From contig JAJPIH010000092.1 in the NCBI GenBank assembly GCA_021324875.1, forward strand, positions 1-33,696: a DNA stretch of 33,696 nucleotides, given 5' to 3'. Source of the DNA: Alphaproteobacteria bacterium (GTDB lineage: Bacteria; Pseudomonadota; Alphaproteobacteria; ATCC43930; CGMCC-115725). A program made the position numbers and the translations under genes. This document shows positions 24,686-33,696 of the stretch, piece by piece; position 1 is the stretch's first letter; each line of letters begins with the position of its first letter. The notes under the pieces were generated by a model. It did not search any database. It had not been told where the DNA came from and saw nothing but the letters and a program-made list of their open reading frames with translations.

Positions 24686-24714
24686 TTGACTCGATTCGGC
24701 ACCTGACCTATTTA
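24686..24714 (+). promoter_or_regulatory. Predicted promoter of the rpmH-rnpA-yidD-yidC operon
   Basis: TTGACT at 24686-24691 and TATTTA at 24709-24714 are exactly 17 bases apart, followed by a short leader of about 34 bases to the GTG of rpmH. The -35 is strong (one mismatch), the -10 moderate. A TTGACG at 24659-24664 has no matching -10. Confidence 0.55.
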
Positions 24715-24754
24715 GGCTGCAAGTCGAACCGACACAATCATCGGAGTGGGCGCC

Positions 24755-24889
24755 GTGAAGCGCACCTACCAGCCAAGCAGGCTCGTTCGCAAGCGCCGCC
24801 ACGGATTCCGTGCGCGCATGGCAACGGTTGGCGGCCGGCGCGTGCTCGCCGCGCGGCGCGCCAAGGGCCGCAAGCGGCTGTCCGCCTGA
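24755..24889 (+). CDS. rpmH: 50S ribosomal protein L34
   Basis: A 44-residue, very basic protein of the large ribosomal subunit. The reading [20 protein letters not shown], then [20 protein letters not shown] and LSA is the universal L34 sequence. It starts with GTG 24755; GGAGTGG at 24742-24748 is the ribosome site. It is the first gene of the operon with rnpA, yidD and yidC, the standard order near many bacterial origins, although no dnaA box cluster is visible here. Confidence 0.98.
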   Translation: MKRTYQPSRLVRKRRHGFRARMATVGGRRVLAARRAKGRKRLSA

Positions 24890-24948
24890 ACCACGCAACC
24901 TACTCTCACGCCGGGGCGGTTCAACCGGCGGCGCGCAGACCCGAGACG

Positions 24949-25317
24949 CTGAAGGTCAGACCGGACTTTCTGCGGGTCGCAGCAAGCCGCCGCAAAGCGG
25001 TAACCCCGGGTCTGATTTTGCAGGCGGCGGCGCGTCCTGCGGGGTCCGGGCAATCCGGGATGCGGGTTGGATTTACCGCCAGCCGCAAAGTCGGCAATGC
25101 GGTCACGCGCAACCGTGCCAAGCGGCGATTGCGCGCCGCCGCCGCGATCATGCTGCCGGAGCGCGGGCGACCCGGCACCGATTATGTGCTGATCGCCCGG
25201 CCGGAGACCGCCAAAAGGCCGTTCACCGCACTTCTCGACGATCTGGCCGCGGCGTTGCGGCGGGTCGAGCCCGGGACCGGACGCCAGCCGCAACGTGAGG
25301 CGAAGGGGAGCCGATGA
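24949..25317 (+). CDS. rnpA: Ribonuclease P protein component (non-canonical start)
   Basis: A protein of about 122 residues that helps RNase P RNA trim tRNA 5' ends. The signature RNR-type helix is [21 protein letters not shown], preceded by [18 protein letters not shown], the expected alphaproteobacterial N-terminus. No ATG, GTG or TTG lies in this frame between 24472 (inside the opposite-strand diiron gene) and this N-terminus, and none in any frame between the rpmH stop and it. A CTG at 24949 or ACG at 24946 sits where Met is expected; CTG is used here. TTG 25017 or ATG 25060 would remove conserved residues. It overlaps yidD by ATGA. Confidence 0.85.
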   Translation: MKVRPDFLRVAASRRKAVTPGLILQAAARPAGSGQSGMRVGFTASRKVGNAVTRNRAKRRLRAAAAIMLPERGRPGTDYVLIARPETAKRPFTALLDDLAAALRRVEPGTGRQPQREAKGSR

Positions 25318-25601
25318 CATCGCCCGAGTTTGGCCGGATCGCCAGCCTGCCGTTGCGGATGCTGGTGCGCGGTTATCAGCTGTTGGTTTCCCCGGTGCTG
25401 CCGCCGGCGTGCCGCTTTCTGCCGACCTGCTCGGATTATGCGATCGAGGCGCTCGCGCGTCACGGTCCGGTGCGCGGCCTCGGTCTTGCCCTGCGACGGC
25501 TGAGCCGCTGTCATCCTTGGGGCGGTAGCGGCTACGATCCGGTGCCGCCGGCAATGGCCGCCGCGGCCCGCGCGCGTCGCGGGCGCCTCTTCCTCCGCTG
25601 A
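25314..25601 (+). CDS. yidD: Membrane protein insertion efficiency factor YidD
   Basis: A 95-residue membrane-associated helper of YidC-dependent insertion. The family core is plain: [37 protein letters not shown] and [17 protein letters not shown], including the three conserved Cys. The start ATG 25314 overlaps the rnpA stop in ATGA. The C-terminus is Arg-rich. It stands between rnpA and yidC, as in most bacteria. Confidence 0.96.
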   Translation: MTSPEFGRIASLPLRMLVRGYQLLVSPVLPPACRFLPTCSDYAIEALARHGPVRGLGLALRRLSRCHPWGGSGYDPVPPAMAAAARARRGRLFLR

Positions 25602-25621
25602 GACGTTTCGGTCCCGACCCT

Positions 25622-27355
25622 ATGGAACAGCGCAACCTGTTGATCGCGATTGTCCTGTCGGTCGGGATTCTGATCGGCTTCCAGTTTGTGTTTCAGCGTC
25701 TCTATCCGACGCCGCCGCATATCGGCAGCGAGGCGACGCGGCCGGCGGGAGCGGCGAAGACCCCGTCTGCTGCCGCCCCGTCGCAAAACGCCAATGCGCC
25801 CGGCGCCGTCGCGGCAAAAGCCACCGAAACGGTCGCCCAAGCGATCGCCGGGAAACCCCGCATCGACATCAAGACGCCGTCGCTGCGCGGCTCGATCGCC
25901 CTGATCGGCGCCAAGTTCGACGATCTGACGCTCGCCAGATACCGGGAAACGGTCGACCCGAAGAGTCCGGCGGTGCTGCTGCTGTCGCCACCGGGCACCG
26001 AAAATCCCTATTTTGCCGAATTCGGATGGGTGGCGGCCGAGCCGGGGGCGGTGAAACTGCCGGGGCCCGACACGGAATGGAAAGCGACAGGCGGGCCGCT
26101 GACGCCAAGCCACCCGGTCACCCTCACCTGGGACAACGGCCAGGGTCTTGTCTTCACGCGGACGATCTCGGTCGACGAGAATTACATGTTCAGCCTGCGC
26201 GACGAGGTGCGCAACACCGGCAGCGAGCCGGTCAAATTGCTGCCTTATGGGCTGATCACCCGCGTCGGGACGCCGCAAGTTGCGGGATATTACATCCTCT
26301 TCGAAGGTCTGATCGGTTACCTCGACGGCTCACTCCACGAGGTCAAATATTCTTCGCTCAACCCGGGCGTGCCGATCGATTTCACGTCGACCGGAGGCTG
26401 GCTGGGCTTTACCGACAAATATTGGCTGACCTCGCTGATTCCGGCGCAGGACCAACCGGTCAGGGCGCGCTTCACGCGCACCGTGGAAAACGGCGTCGAT
26501 CATTATCAGACCGATTATCTGGGACCGCAATTCACACTCCAGCCGAATGCCTCGCACGCGGTCGAGACGCGATTTTTCGCCGGCGCCAAACAGCTTGACC
26601 TGCTCGAGGCCTATAGCGCCTCGGGCATTCCGCTGTTCGAATATTCGATCGACTTTGGCTGGTTCTGGTTTCTGACCAAGCCGATCTTCCGCCTGCTGTT
26701 GGTATTCGAACATTTTCTCGGCAATTTCGGGCTGGCGATCCTGGCGTTTACGCTGTGCGTCAAGCTGCTGTTCTTTCCGCTCGCCAATAAATCGTATCAG
26801 GCGATGAGCAAGATGAAACTCTTGCAGCCTGAAATTCAGAAGATCCGCGAGCGGTTTCCCGATGACCGCGCCCGCCAGCAGCAGGAAATGATGGCGATTT
26901 ACAAGCGGGTCGGGGCCAACCCGCTGGCCGGTTGTCTGCCGATCGTGATCCAAATCCCTGTCTTCTTCTCGCTCTACAAGGTGCTGTTTGTGACGATCGA
27001 GATGCGGCAGGCGCCGTTCTATGGCTGGATTCACGATCTGTCGGCGCCCGACCCGACGTCGTTTGCCAATCTGTTCGGGCTGTTGCCGTACAATCCCGCC
27101 GTCGTGCCGTTGATCGGGCCGTTTTTGATGGTCGGCGCGTGGCCGATCATCATGGGCGTGACAATGTTCCTGCAGCAAAAGCTGAACCCGCAACCCGTGG
27201 ACCCGGTACAGGCGCGCATGTTCATGGTCCTGCCGGTCGTGTTCACCTTTATGTTGGCCCATTTTCCCGCCGGTCTGGTGATCTATTGGGCGTGGAACAA
27301 TACGCTTTCGATCGCCCAGCAATGGCTGATCATGCGCCGCGCGGGAGCGGCATGA
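25622..27355 (+). CDS. yidC: Membrane protein insertase YidC
   Basis: A 577-residue inner-membrane insertase of the Gram-negative type. An N-terminal anchor (LLIAIVLSVGILIGFQFVF) is followed by an Ala/Pro-rich linker and a large periplasmic domain up to about residue 340. The conserved five-helix core includes FGWFWFLTKPIFRLL, GNFGLAILAFTLCVKLLFFP, LANKSYQAMSKMK, a coiled cytoplasmic region with ERFPDDRARQQQEMMAIYK, and PLAGCLPIVIQIPVFFSLYK. The C-terminus ends at YWAWNNTLSIAQQWLIMRR. The stop overlaps engB by ATGA. Confidence 0.98.
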   Translation: MEQRNLLIAIVLSVGILIGFQFVFQRLYPTPPHIGSEATRPAGAAKTPSAAAPSQNANAPGAVAAKATETVAQAIAGKPRIDIKTPSLRGSIALIGAKFDDLTLARYRETVDPKSPAVLLLSPPGTENPYFAEFGWVAAEPGAVKLPGPDTEWKATGGPLTPSHPVTLTWDNGQGLVFTRTISVDENYMFSLRDEVRNTGSEPVKLLPYGLITRVGTPQVAGYYILFEGLIGYLDGSLHEVKYSSLNPGVPIDFTSTGGWLGFTDKYWLTSLIPAQDQPVRARFTRTVENGVDHYQTDYLGPQFTLQPNASHAVETRFFAGAKQLDLLEAYSASGIPLFEYSIDFGWFWFLTKPIFRLLLVFEHFLGNFGLAILAFTLCVKLLFFPLANKSYQAMSKMKLLQPEIQKIRERFPDDRARQQQEMMAIYKRVGANPLAGCLPIVIQIPVFFSLYKVLFVTIEMRQAPFYGWIHDLSAPDPTSFANLFGLLPYNPAVVPLIGPFLMVGAWPIIMGVTMFLQQKLNPQPVDPVQARMFMVLPVVFTFMLAHFPAGLVIYWAWNNTLSIAQQWLIMRRAGAA

Positions 27356-28086
27356 GCGGCGCCCGGGACATGGTCGGGGCGGATCGCCCCGCCCTCTACC
27401 CGCCGCGGGCGCTCGATCCGGCGCTGGTCGAGACCGGGCGGCGGCTGTTTGCCCGCGAGGCACGCTTTGTCGCCGGCGCCGCCACCGCCGCCGGGCTGCC
27501 GAGCGAGGGCCTGCCCGAGATCGCGTTTACCGGCCGGTCCAATGTCGGCAAATCAAGTCTCGTCAATGCGCTGACCGGGCGACGCATGCTGGCGCGCATC
27601 TCGAACACGCCGGGCCGCACCCGCCAGCTCAATTTCTTTGACCTCGGCGGGGCGCTGATGCTGGTCGATCTGCCGGGTTACGGTTACGCCGAGGCCTCGA
27701 AGGCCGCGATAGCGAACTGGACCGGGCTCGTGCAGCACTATTTTCGCGTACGCGCGGCGCTCTCCCGGGTCTGCGTGCTGGTCGATGCCCGCCACGGGCT
27801 TAAACCCCCCGACCGGCCGCTGCTCCGACTGCTTGATGAAAGCGGCCTTTCCTTCCAGGTCGTTCTGACCAAGACCGACAAGATCGCCGCCGCCGACCTC
27901 GCGAAGATCGCCGAGGCGGTGCTGGCCGATCTCGCCCTCCACCCCGCCGCCCACCCCGAAATTCATCTGACCAGCGCCGCGAAGCATCACGGCATCGCCG
28001 CGTTGCGCGCCACGCTGGCGGCGTTTGCTCGCCATGCTTGCGCCGACCCGGCGCAACAGCGGCCCGCCTCCGATTTGCCGCGATAG
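27352..28086 (+). CDS. engB: Ribosome biogenesis GTP-binding protein EngB (YsxC/YihA)
   Basis: A 244-residue TrmE-Era-EngA-like GTPase for large-subunit assembly. G1 is GRSNVGKSS at 61-69, the switch has [15 protein letters not shown]3 is [13 protein letters not shown]4 is LTKTDK and G5 is in [10 protein letters not shown]. About 50 residues precede the G domain, longer than in E. coli but usual for Alphaproteobacteria. ATG 27352 overlaps the yidC stop (ATGA), so expression is tied to yidC. The argB gene begins 13 bases after the stop. Confidence 0.96.
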   Translation: MSGARDMVGADRPALYPPRALDPALVETGRRLFAREARFVAGAATAAGLPSEGLPEIAFTGRSNVGKSSLVNALTGRRMLARISNTPGRTRQLNFFDLGGALMLVDLPGYGYAEASKAAIANWTGLVQHYFRVRAALSRVCVLVDARHGLKPPDRPLLRLLDESGLSFQVVLTKTDKIAAADLAKIAEAVLADLALHPAAHPEIHLTSAAKHHGIAALRATLAAFARHACADPAQQRPASDLPR

Positions 28087-28099
28087 ACCGAGAGCTGCG

Positions 28100-29011
28100 A
28101 TGACCTCCAACCCGAACCATCGGACCCCGAGCGGCGTCGTGGCGCCGCTGGCAAAAGCCGCGGTGCTGGCCGAGGCGCTCCCTTATATGCGGCGCTACGC
28201 CGGCCATTGCCTGGTCGTCAAATATGGCGGCCATGCGATGGGCGAAGGCGGCGATTCGTTCGCGCGCGACGTCGTCCTGCTCAAACAGGTCGGGATCCAT
28301 CCGATCGTCGTTCATGGCGGCGGCCCGCAGATCGGCCAGATGTTGAAGCGCCTGGGCATTGAGAGCCAGTTTGTCGACGGCTTGCGGATCACCGATGCCG
28401 AGACGATGGAAGTGGTCGAGATGGTTCTCGCCGGCACGATCAACAAGCAGCTGGTCGCGGCGATCAATGCCGAAGGGGGTCGCGCGATCGGGCTCACCGG
28501 CAAGGACGCCGGGCTCATCCAGGCCAAAAAGCTGAGGCTTGACAACGCCGGCAACGGCGGCGGCGCCGCCATCGATCTCGGTTTTGTCGGCGAGCCGCAG
28601 CGGGTTGCCGCCGATGTCCTCGCCACCTTGATCAGATCCGACATCATCCCGGTCATTGCGCCGATCGGGGTCGGCGCCAATGGCGAGACCTACAATATCA
28701 ACGCCGACACCGTCGCCGGTGCGGTGGCCGGCGCGGTCAAGGCGACCCGGCTGTTGTTGCTGACCGACGTCGCCGGCGTGCTCGACGCCGACAAGCAGCT
28801 GGTCTCGGAGATCACCGCCGCGGCGGCGCGGCGCATGATCGCCGAGGGCGTCATTCATGGCGGCATGATCCCCAAGGTCGAAACTTGCCTCGAGGCGGTT
28901 GAGGCCGGGGTCGAGGCGGCGGTGATCCTCGACGGCCGCGTCGAGCATGCGATCCTGCTCGAATTGTTCACCGACACCTCGGGGGCCGGCACCCTGATCC
29001 GCGGCGGCTGA
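28100..29011 (+). CDS. argB: Acetylglutamate kinase
   Basis: A 303-residue amino-acid kinase that phosphorylates N-acetylglutamate, the second step of arginine synthesis. Recognisable: [12 protein letters not shown] (ATP phosphate site), [47 protein letters not shown] and [13 protein letters not shown]. The extra N-terminal helix ([17 protein letters not shown]) is the one used for arginine feedback in hexameric forms, so feedback control is likely. ATG 28100 is chosen, with GAGAG at 28089; an ORF to 28025 is longer but overlaps engB. Confidence 0.97.
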   Translation: MTSNPNHRTPSGVVAPLAKAAVLAEALPYMRRYAGHCLVVKYGGHAMGEGGDSFARDVVLLKQVGIHPIVVHGGGPQIGQMLKRLGIESQFVDGLRITDAETMEVVEMVLAGTINKQLVAAINAEGGRAIGLTGKDAGLIQAKKLRLDNAGNGGGAAIDLGFVGEPQRVAADVLATLIRSDIIPVIAPIGVGANGETYNINADTVAGAVAGAVKATRLLLLTDVAGVLDADKQLVSEITAAAARRMIAEGVIHGGMIPKVETCLEAVEAGVEAAVILDGRVEHAILLELFTDTSGAGTLIRGG

Positions 29012-29022
29012 GGGTTGGCGCG

Positions 29023-29798
29023 ATGCCCGACAATGGCGGTCGCCCGCTGGCCGAGATCGAGACCTGGATTTTCGATCTCGACAATACCCTCTATCCCGCC
29101 TCATGCCGGCTGTTTGACCTGATCCATGCGCGCATGCAACGCTTTGTCGCCGAGCGGCTGGGGCTGTCGCTGGACGAGGCGCTTGTCGTCAGAAGCGCTA
29201 TTTTCGCGAATATGGCACGACGATGCGCGGGCTGATGACCGTCGACCGGGTCGATCCGGCGGAGTTTCTCGCCTATGTGCATGAGGTCGACCTCGCCTGC
29301 GTGCCCCCCGACCCGGTCTTGGCCGCCGCACTTGCCCGATTGCCCGGACGCAAGCTGATCCACACCAACGGCTCGACCCGCCATGCCCAGCGACTGCTCG
29401 ACCATCTCGGCCTCGCTTCGGCCTTCTCCGGCGTCATCGACATCGTCGATGCCGGCTACGAGCCGAAGCCGGCGCTCGCCGGCTATCACGAATTATTGCG
29501 CCGCCACCGCGTACGCCCCGAGACCGCGCTGATGGTCGAAGACATCGCGCGCAACCTGGTCCCGGCGGCGGCGCTCGGCATGACCACGGCATGGGTGCGC
29601 GGCACCCTCGACTGGGCCGCCCTCGGCGCCGACGGCGACCACATCCATTATGTTGTCGACAATCTCGGCCAGTTTCTCACCGCCGCGGTGCCGGCTGAAC
29701 CCGCACCAGAAGGCGCGGCTGACGCCGCAAGGTCCGATCCTGATGGTCCGGCGGATCGCAGAGCCAGGCTCGATGGTTGCACCGATGACCGTCGCTGA
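29023..29798 (+). pseudogene. HAD-family pyrimidine 5'-nucleotidase, frameshifted
   Basis: The product would be a HAD phosphatase of the pyrimidine 5'-nucleotidase group. Frame 1 (29023-29235) carries motif I, WIFDLDNTLYP, and reads to DEALVV. Frame 3 picks up about 29187-29798 as QKRYFREYGTTMRGLM, then LIHTNGS (motif II), PKPALAGYH (motif III) and LMVEDIARNL (motif IV). One missing base near 29187-29191 explains the split: with one C restored the join would read DEALVRQKRYF, as in relatives. It could be a true mutation or a sequencing or assembly error; no slippery heptamer is present. It follows argB by 11 bases. The end overlaps bolA. Confidence 0.8.
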
Positions 29799-30060
29799 CA
29801 CGATCCGCCGCAAGCTGACCCAACACTTTGCGCCGACCCGGCTCGAGATAATCGACGAATCGCATCGCCATGCCGGCCATGTGGGCGCCCGGCCCGAGGG
29901 CGAGACGCATTTCCGGGTCACGATTGTCGCGGCCGCCTTTGCCGGTCTTGGCCGGCTCGCGCGCCAGCGTCTGGTCTATGCGGCTTTGGCCGAGGAACTG
30001 AAAAGCCGCGTCCACGCGCTCGCGCTGACCACTCTGGCTCCCGACGAGGACCGCGGCTGA
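29785..30060 (+). CDS. bolA: BolA family protein
   Basis: A 91-residue BolA-fold protein; relatives pair with monothiol glutaredoxins to handle iron-sulfur clusters or iron signalling. The N-terminus MTVADTIRRKLTQHFAPTRL, the segment DESHRHAGHVG and the core FRVTIVAAAFAGLGRLARQR, then LVYAALAEEL are standard. The conserved His in HAGH is present; the Cys that defines the BolA2 or BolA3 types is not. ATG 29785 is used; in-frame starts at 29773 and 29743 exist. The start lies inside the tail of the frameshifted nucleotidase gene. Confidence 0.93.
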   Translation: MTVADTIRRKLTQHFAPTRLEIIDESHRHAGHVGARPEGETHFRVTIVAAAFAGLGRLARQRLVYAALAEELKSRVHALALTTLAPDEDRG

Positions 30061-30065
30061 GCGGC

Positions 30066-31190
30066 TCAGGCGGCGGCGAGAAAATCGCGCAATTCGGCGG
30101 TCGGTGCGTCCCGCATGATGAACGCCTCGCCGATCCGACGCGGCAGGATCAGCGTGAGCTTGCCGTCGCGCACTTTCTTGTCCTTTGCCATATGCGCCAG
30201 GAGCCGCTCCGGCGCAACCTCGCCAAGACCGATCTCGGCGAGGCGCGTGGGCAAGCCGACCGCGGCAAAATGGCGGCGCACACGCTCGCCTTCGCCTTCG
30301 GCGACAAGCCCGAGCCGGGCCGCGAAGCCGAACGCCAGCACCATGCCCAACGCCACCGCCTCGCCATGCAACAGGCGGCTTGAAAAGCCGGTTTCGGCTT
30401 CGAGCGCATGCCCGAAGGTGTGGCCGAAATTGAGCAGCGCGCGCTCACCCTCTTCACGCTCGTCGCCGGCCACGATTTCGGCCTTCATCTGGCAGCTGGT
30501 CACGATCGCATGGCGAAGCGGCTCCGGCGCCAGCCCACACAGCGCGTTCCCCTGGCGCTCGCACCAGGCGAAAAAGGCGGCGTCGCGGATCAGCCCGTAT
30601 TTGACGGTTTCGCCATAGCCGGCGAGCAATTCGCGGCGCGGCAAGGTGGCGAGCACATCGGTATCGGCCACCACCAGCCGCGGCTGGTAGAAGGCGCCGA
30701 TCAGGATCTTGCCGCTCGCCGCATTGATCGCGGTTTTGCCGCCCACCGAGCTGTCGACTTGGGCCAGCAAGGTCGTCGGAAGCTGAACGAAATCGACGCC
30801 GCGCAGCAGCGTCGCGGCGGCAAACCCGGTGATGTCGCCGACCACGCCGCCGCCCAACGCGATCAGCATCGAGCCGCGCTCGAGGCCACAGGCCAGAACA
30901 TCCTCGGCGAGCCGGCCGAAATGCGCGAGGTCCTTGGTCTCTTCGCCGGGCGGCAGCACGACCGTGTGATAGCTGATGCCGGCGGCGGCGAGACTTGCCA
31001 GCAAGGGCTCGAGCCAATGCCGGGCGACATTGTCGTCGCTGACAACGACCGCATGCGGCCGCCGCATCAAAGGCCGGATCTCATGGCCGGCGGTTGCGAT
31101 GAGCCCCGCGCCGACCACGATGTCATAGGCGCGCGCACCCAGCTCCACGCGCAACCGTTGACGCTCGGCGGTCATAATCGGCATCGTCAT
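30066..31190 (-). CDS. aroB: 3-dehydroquinate synthase
   Basis: A 374-residue NAD- and metal-dependent enzyme that makes 3-dehydroquinate in the shikimate pathway. Visible: [58 protein letters not shown] and GGKTAIN. The metal ligands sit in [11 protein letters not shown] and [14 protein letters not shown] 31190 overlaps the aroK stop as ATGA; later Met codons at 31184 and 31175 are less likely. The operon runs aroK to aroB, and aroB ends five bases from the convergent bolA gene. Confidence 0.97.
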   Translation of the reverse strand: MTMPIMTAERQRLRVELGARAYDIVVGAGLIATAGHEIRPLMRRPHAVVVSDDNVARHWLEPLLASLAAAGISYHTVVLPPGEETKDLAHFGRLAEDVLACGLERGSMLIALGGGVVGDITGFAAATLLRGVDFVQLPTTLLAQVDSSVGGKTAINAASGKILIGAFYQPRLVVADTDVLATLPRRELLAGYGETVKYGLIRDAAFFAWCERQGNALCGLAPEPLRHAIVTSCQMKAEIVAGDEREEGERALLNFGHTFGHALEAETGFSSRLLHGEAVALGMVLAFGFAARLGLVAEGEGERVRRHFAAVGLPTRLAEIGLGEVAPERLLAHMAKDKKVRDGKLTLILPRRIGEAFIMRDAPTAELRDFLAAA

Positions 31191-31792
31191 TCCGGACCCT
31201 CCCTCGCCGCCGGCACCGAGGCCAATGGGCAGGCGGCCAGCGCCGTGATCGCGCGGCCGACGGTTCCCTCGGGCGAGCCGTCACTGCTGTCGATCGTAAT
31301 GTCGGCCTCGGCGTAGATCGGATAGCGGCGCTCGATCAGCTCGGCCAGGATCGCGCGCGGATCGCCGGCCTTCAGCAGCGGCCGATCGCTGCGTCGCGAC
31401 ACCCTTTGCACCAGCGTGTCGAGATCGGCGCGCAGCCACAGCGAGACGCCATATTTGCGCACCAGCGCCCGGGTCAGTGGGTCCATGAATGCGCCGCCGC
31501 CGGTTGCCAGCACATGAACCGGCTTGGCCAACAGCCGGGCGATGACCCGACGCTCGCCGTCGCGAAACACCCGCTCGCCGCGATTGGCAAAGATTTCCTC
31601 GATCGTCTCGCCGGCCGCGGTCTCGATCTCCTGGTCCGAATCGAAAAACGGCAGACCCAGTCGCAGGGCGAGGCGGCGGCCGATTTTGGTCTTGCCCGCG
31701 CCCATCAACCCGACCAAGACGACCGTCCGGGACGGGACAAAGCGCCGCAGCGGCCCCGCCGACCGGCCCGATTCGAGCGCGTCAATCACCAC
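31187..31792 (-). CDS. aroK: Shikimate kinase
   Basis: A 201-residue P-loop kinase that phosphorylates shikimate. The Walker A loop is [24 protein letters not shown] contains the substrate-binding Asp; GGGAFMD and the lid SRRSDRPLL are typical. About 20 residues precede the core. It starts with GTG 31792 (a second GTG follows at once); AGGAG lies about nine bases upstream. The AT-rich stretch at 31825-31872 upstream is the likely promoter zone, with TACAAT (minus strand, 31838-31833) as a possible -10 but no good -35. Confidence 0.95.
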   Translation of the reverse strand: MVIDALESGRSAGPLRRFVPSRTVVLVGLMGAGKTKIGRRLALRLGLPFFDSDQEIETAAGETIEEIFANRGERVFRDGERRVIARLLAKPVHVLATGGGAFMDPLTRALVRKYGVSLWLRADLDTLVQRVSRRSDRPLLKAGDPRAILAELIERRYPIYAEADITIDSSDGSPEGTVGRAITALAACPLASVPAAREGPE

Positions 31793-31941
31793 TTATCGCC
31801 GCTCCTGTAGAGACCGCTCTTTTTCGCGGCATATTGTATCGGTACTAGCATATCGTGTGGCGGGGTCGTCAATTGGCGGGTGCCGGCGCGTCCCGGTCGA
31901 TTGCGCCGCAACCGCCGGATTGCGACATGCGAGCCTGAGGC

Positions 31942-32082
31942 ATGGGGAAACTGACCATCGGAGTTGTCGTTATCGTCGTCTTGGCGGTACTGGGCGGCGC
32001 GGCGTTTTTGGCGCTTTGGAACCCGCCGGTGCCGTCGACCCCGGTGCAGAAGGTGCTGCCCGATGCGCGTTTCCCGCGGTAG
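31942..32082 (+). CDS. Small single-span membrane protein, 46 aa
   Basis: A short protein with one hydrophobic span (LTIGVVVIVVLAVLGGAAFL) and a Pro-rich periplasmic-side tail ([20 protein letters not shown]). The tail pattern, a Pro-rich start followed by VxKVLPDxRFP, is familiar from small proteins next to xerD in Alphaproteobacteria; no function is known. GAGG lies only two bases before the ATG, a tight spacing. Its 3' end overlaps the xerD start by 20 bases in another frame. A real gene is likely given the conserved-looking tail. Confidence 0.75.
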   Translation: MGKLTIGVVVIVVLAVLGGAAFLALWNPPVPSTPVQKVLPDARFPR

Positions 32083-33019
32083 GCGCGGACGGTCCGAGCG
32101 GTTGGCGCGGCCCGCGTTTTCCCGCCACCTCGAAGCGTTTCTCGAAACGCTTGCCGCCGAGCGCGGTGCAGCGCGGCTGACCATCGCCGCCTATCGCCAC
32201 GACCTCGAGGACCTCGCAGGGTTTCTCGCGACCCGCAGGACAACCCTCGAGGCGGCCGACGAGCCCAGCATTCACGCCTATCTGACCGGACCGCCGACGG
32301 CGCAGCTGGCGCCGCGCAGCCTGGCGCGGCGCTTGTCGGCCTTGCGCCAGTTCTACAAATTCCTGATTTTGGATGGGGTGCGCGGCGACGACCCGACCGC
32401 CAATCTCGACACCCCGCGTCTCGGCCGCCCTCTGCCCAAGCTTTTGTCGGAACACGAGATCGAGGCCCTGCTGGCGGCGGCGCGAGCCTGGCCCGGCCGC
32501 GAGGGGACGCGGGTGCTGTGCCTCGTCGAGCTGCTGTATGCGACGGGGCTACGGGTCTCCGAGCTGGTCACGTTGCCGCATGCGGCGGCGCTGCGCGATC
32601 CCCGTTTCTTGTTGGTGCGGGGCAAGGGCGGACGCGAACGGGTGGTGCCGCTGGGCGAGCCGGCGCGCCGGGCGCTTGCCGATTACCTTGCCAGCCGCAG
32701 CCTGTTTCTGACCGACGACCGGCCGTCGCGCTGGCTGTTCCCCTCGCATGGCGACACCGGCCATTTGACCCGGCAGCGTTGCGGCCAGCTGTTGAAAGAG
32801 TTGGCGGGGCGCGCCGGCCTCGACCCGGCGCGGCTGTCGCCACATGTGCTGCGGCATGCCTTTGCCAGCCACCTTCTGGACCACGGCGCCGATCTGCGCA
32901 GCGTTCAGCAGATGCTCGGGCATGCCGACATCGCGACGACCCAGATCTACACCCATGTCCTGTCCGAGCGGCTGCGCCAGCTCGTGCACACCGCCCATCC
33001 CCTCGCCCGGCGCAAATGA
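32063..33019 (+). CDS. xerD: Site-specific tyrosine recombinase XerD
   Basis: A 318-residue recombinase; with XerC it resolves chromosome dimers at dif. An N-terminal SAM-like DNA-binding domain ([34 protein letters not shown]) is followed by the catalytic domain. The active residues are R164 (ATGLRVSEL), K188 ([11 protein letters not shown]), H261 and R264 ([11 protein letters not shown]), H287 (LGHADIATT) and nucleophile Y296 (IYTHV). XerD rather than XerC is inferred from the neighbourhood and the RFLL-RGKGG type segment. ATG 32063 may be slightly long. The stop overlaps accA by ATGA. Confidence 0.92.
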   Translation: MRVSRGRRGRSERLARPAFSRHLEAFLETLAAERGAARLTIAAYRHDLEDLAGFLATRRTTLEAADEPSIHAYLTGPPTAQLAPRSLARRLSALRQFYKFLILDGVRGDDPTANLDTPRLGRPLPKLLSEHEIEALLAAARAWPGREGTRVLCLVELLYATGLRVSELVTLPHAAALRDPRFLLVRGKGGRERVVPLGEPARRALADYLASRSLFLTDDRPSRWLFPSHGDTGHLTRQRCGQLLKELAGRAGLDPARLSPHVLRHAFASHLLDHGADLRSVQQMLGHADIATTQIYTHVLSERLRQLVHTAHPLARRK

Positions 33020-33696
33020 CGCGTCATTTTCTCGACTTCGAACGTGCGATCGGCGAGCTCGAAGGCAAGATCGAGGAACTGCGCCACCTCTCGACGACCA
33101 GCGAAATCAACATTACCGAGGAAGTCGGCCGCCTCGAAGCGACCGCCGCGCGCTTGCTGCGCCAGACTTACGCGCGCCTGACCCCATGGCAGAAAGTCCA
33201 GGTCGCGCGCCACCCGGAGCGGCCGCACACGCTCGATTACATCGCCAACCTGATCACCGATTTCACGCCGCTTGCCGGCGACCGCGTCTTTGCCGAGGAC
33301 AAGGCGATTGTCGGCGGGCTCGGCCGGTTTCGCGGCCGCAGCATCATGGTGCTGGGTACCGAAAAGGGCGGCGACACTGAAAGCCGGCTCGTTCGCAATT
33401 TTGGCATGGCCCGGCCCGAGGGGTACCGCAAGGCGAGCCGGCTGATGCGGCTGGCCGACCGCTTTCGTCTTCCGGTGCTGACCTTTATCGACACCGCCGG
33501 CGCCTATCCCGGGGTGGACGCCGAGGCGCGCGGCCAGGCCGAGGCGATCGCCCGCGCCATCGAAACCTGCCTCGACATCGAGGTGCCGCTGGTCGCCGCG
33601 GTGATCGGCGAAGGCGGTTCGGGGGGTGCGATCGCGCTCGCCGCCGGCAATGCGGTATTGATGCTCGAACATGCGGTCTATTCGGTCATCTCGCCG
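33016..33696 (+). CDS. accA: Acetyl-CoA carboxylase carboxyltransferase subunit alpha (3' end missing)
   Basis: The first 227 residues of the alpha subunit, which with the beta subunit moves CO2 from biotin to acetyl-CoA in fatty-acid synthesis. Seen: [19 protein letters not shown] (N-terminal helix), [61 protein letters not shown] and [17 protein letters not shown]. The frame runs off the window end, so about a quarter of the protein is missing. ATG 33016 overlaps the xerD stop by ATGA. Confidence 0.96.
   Translation, partial: MTRHFLDFERAIGELEGKIEELRHLSTTSEINITEEVGRLEATAARLLRQTYARLTPWQKVQVARHPERPHTLDYIANLITDFTPLAGDRVFAEDKAIVGGLGRFRGRSIMVLGTEKGGDTESRLVRNFGMARPEGYRKASRLMRLADRFRLPVLTFIDTAGAYPGVDAEARGQAEAIARAIETCLDIEVPLVAAVIGEGGSGGAIALAAGNAVLMLEHAVYSVISP

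Noticed and set aside
24472-25317. Extending rnpA to the ATG at 24472
   Set aside because: It would add about 160 residues running antisense to the diiron gene and through rpmH in another frame, with no RnpA similarity.
29185-29240. Programmed -1 frameshift in the HAD gene
   Set aside because: No X-XXY-YYZ heptamer is present at the switch point; a missing base explains the data better.
32063-33019. Integrase of a mobile element
   Set aside because: Length, active residues and the xerD-accA neighbourhood fit housekeeping XerD; no attachment repeats or phage genes are seen.

Overview
The window is a GC-rich chromosomal segment of an alphaproteobacterium. The gene order points to this: rpmH-rnpA-yidD-yidC-engB-argB, a leuS-lptE-holA chain, aroK-aroB, and a small membrane protein with xerD and accA. 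The affiliation is probably Rhodospirillales-like, but no rRNA is present to settle it. No CRISPR array, insertion sequence, integrase-flanked island or phage gene was seen; the only tyrosine recombinase looks like housekeeping XerD.

Layout. 1-1672: the end of a zinc/manganese ABC importer operon (tail of the binding protein, ATPase, permease). 1837-8661: single metabolic or accessory genes: a PcaC-like decarboxylase, a DUF4242 protein, a Rid-family protein lacking the usual Arg, a PhyH-type dioxygenase, DUF488, a quinone-reductase-like MDR, DoxX and a D-carbamoylase, plus two small unknown ORFs. 8824-13737 (minus): leuS-lptE-holA joined by two GTGA overlaps, and a DUF3576 lipoprotein gene upstream. 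13813-16250 (plus): the PLP-homeostasis gene yggS, an LLM-class oxidoreductase and a secreted single-EF-hand protein behind a structured promoter. 16471-16547: tRNA-Arg(ACG). 16689-18029: an RlmI-like methyltransferase with an acidic tandem-repeat tail at its N-terminus.

17996-24580 (minus) holds two compact operons separated by a strong hairpin terminator. The first encodes a TVP38-family membrane protein, a MerA-like flavin disulfide oxidoreductase and an orphan histidine kinase, with start and stop codons overlapping at both junctions. The second encodes two paralogous ferritin-like diiron proteins and an HpnL-like (flippase/LPG-synthase-type) membrane protein. These are the best candidates here for undescribed systems: the first may link a membrane redox or transport step to signalling, the second may couple an O2-dependent diiron reaction to a lipid transporter. 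Both functions are inferences.

24686-33696: housekeeping. The rpmH promoter drives rpmH, rnpA (no ATG, GTG or TTG start), yidD, yidC, engB and argB. A HAD nucleotidase gene follows, broken by a one-base frameshift, then bolA. The aroK-aroB pair runs on the minus strand, and a small membrane protein, xerD and accA (cut by the window end) run on the plus strand. Two alphaproteobacterial LexA-like motifs (GAAC-N7-GAAC) lie in promoter regions, one before the EF-hand gene and one between the diiron operon and rpmH.
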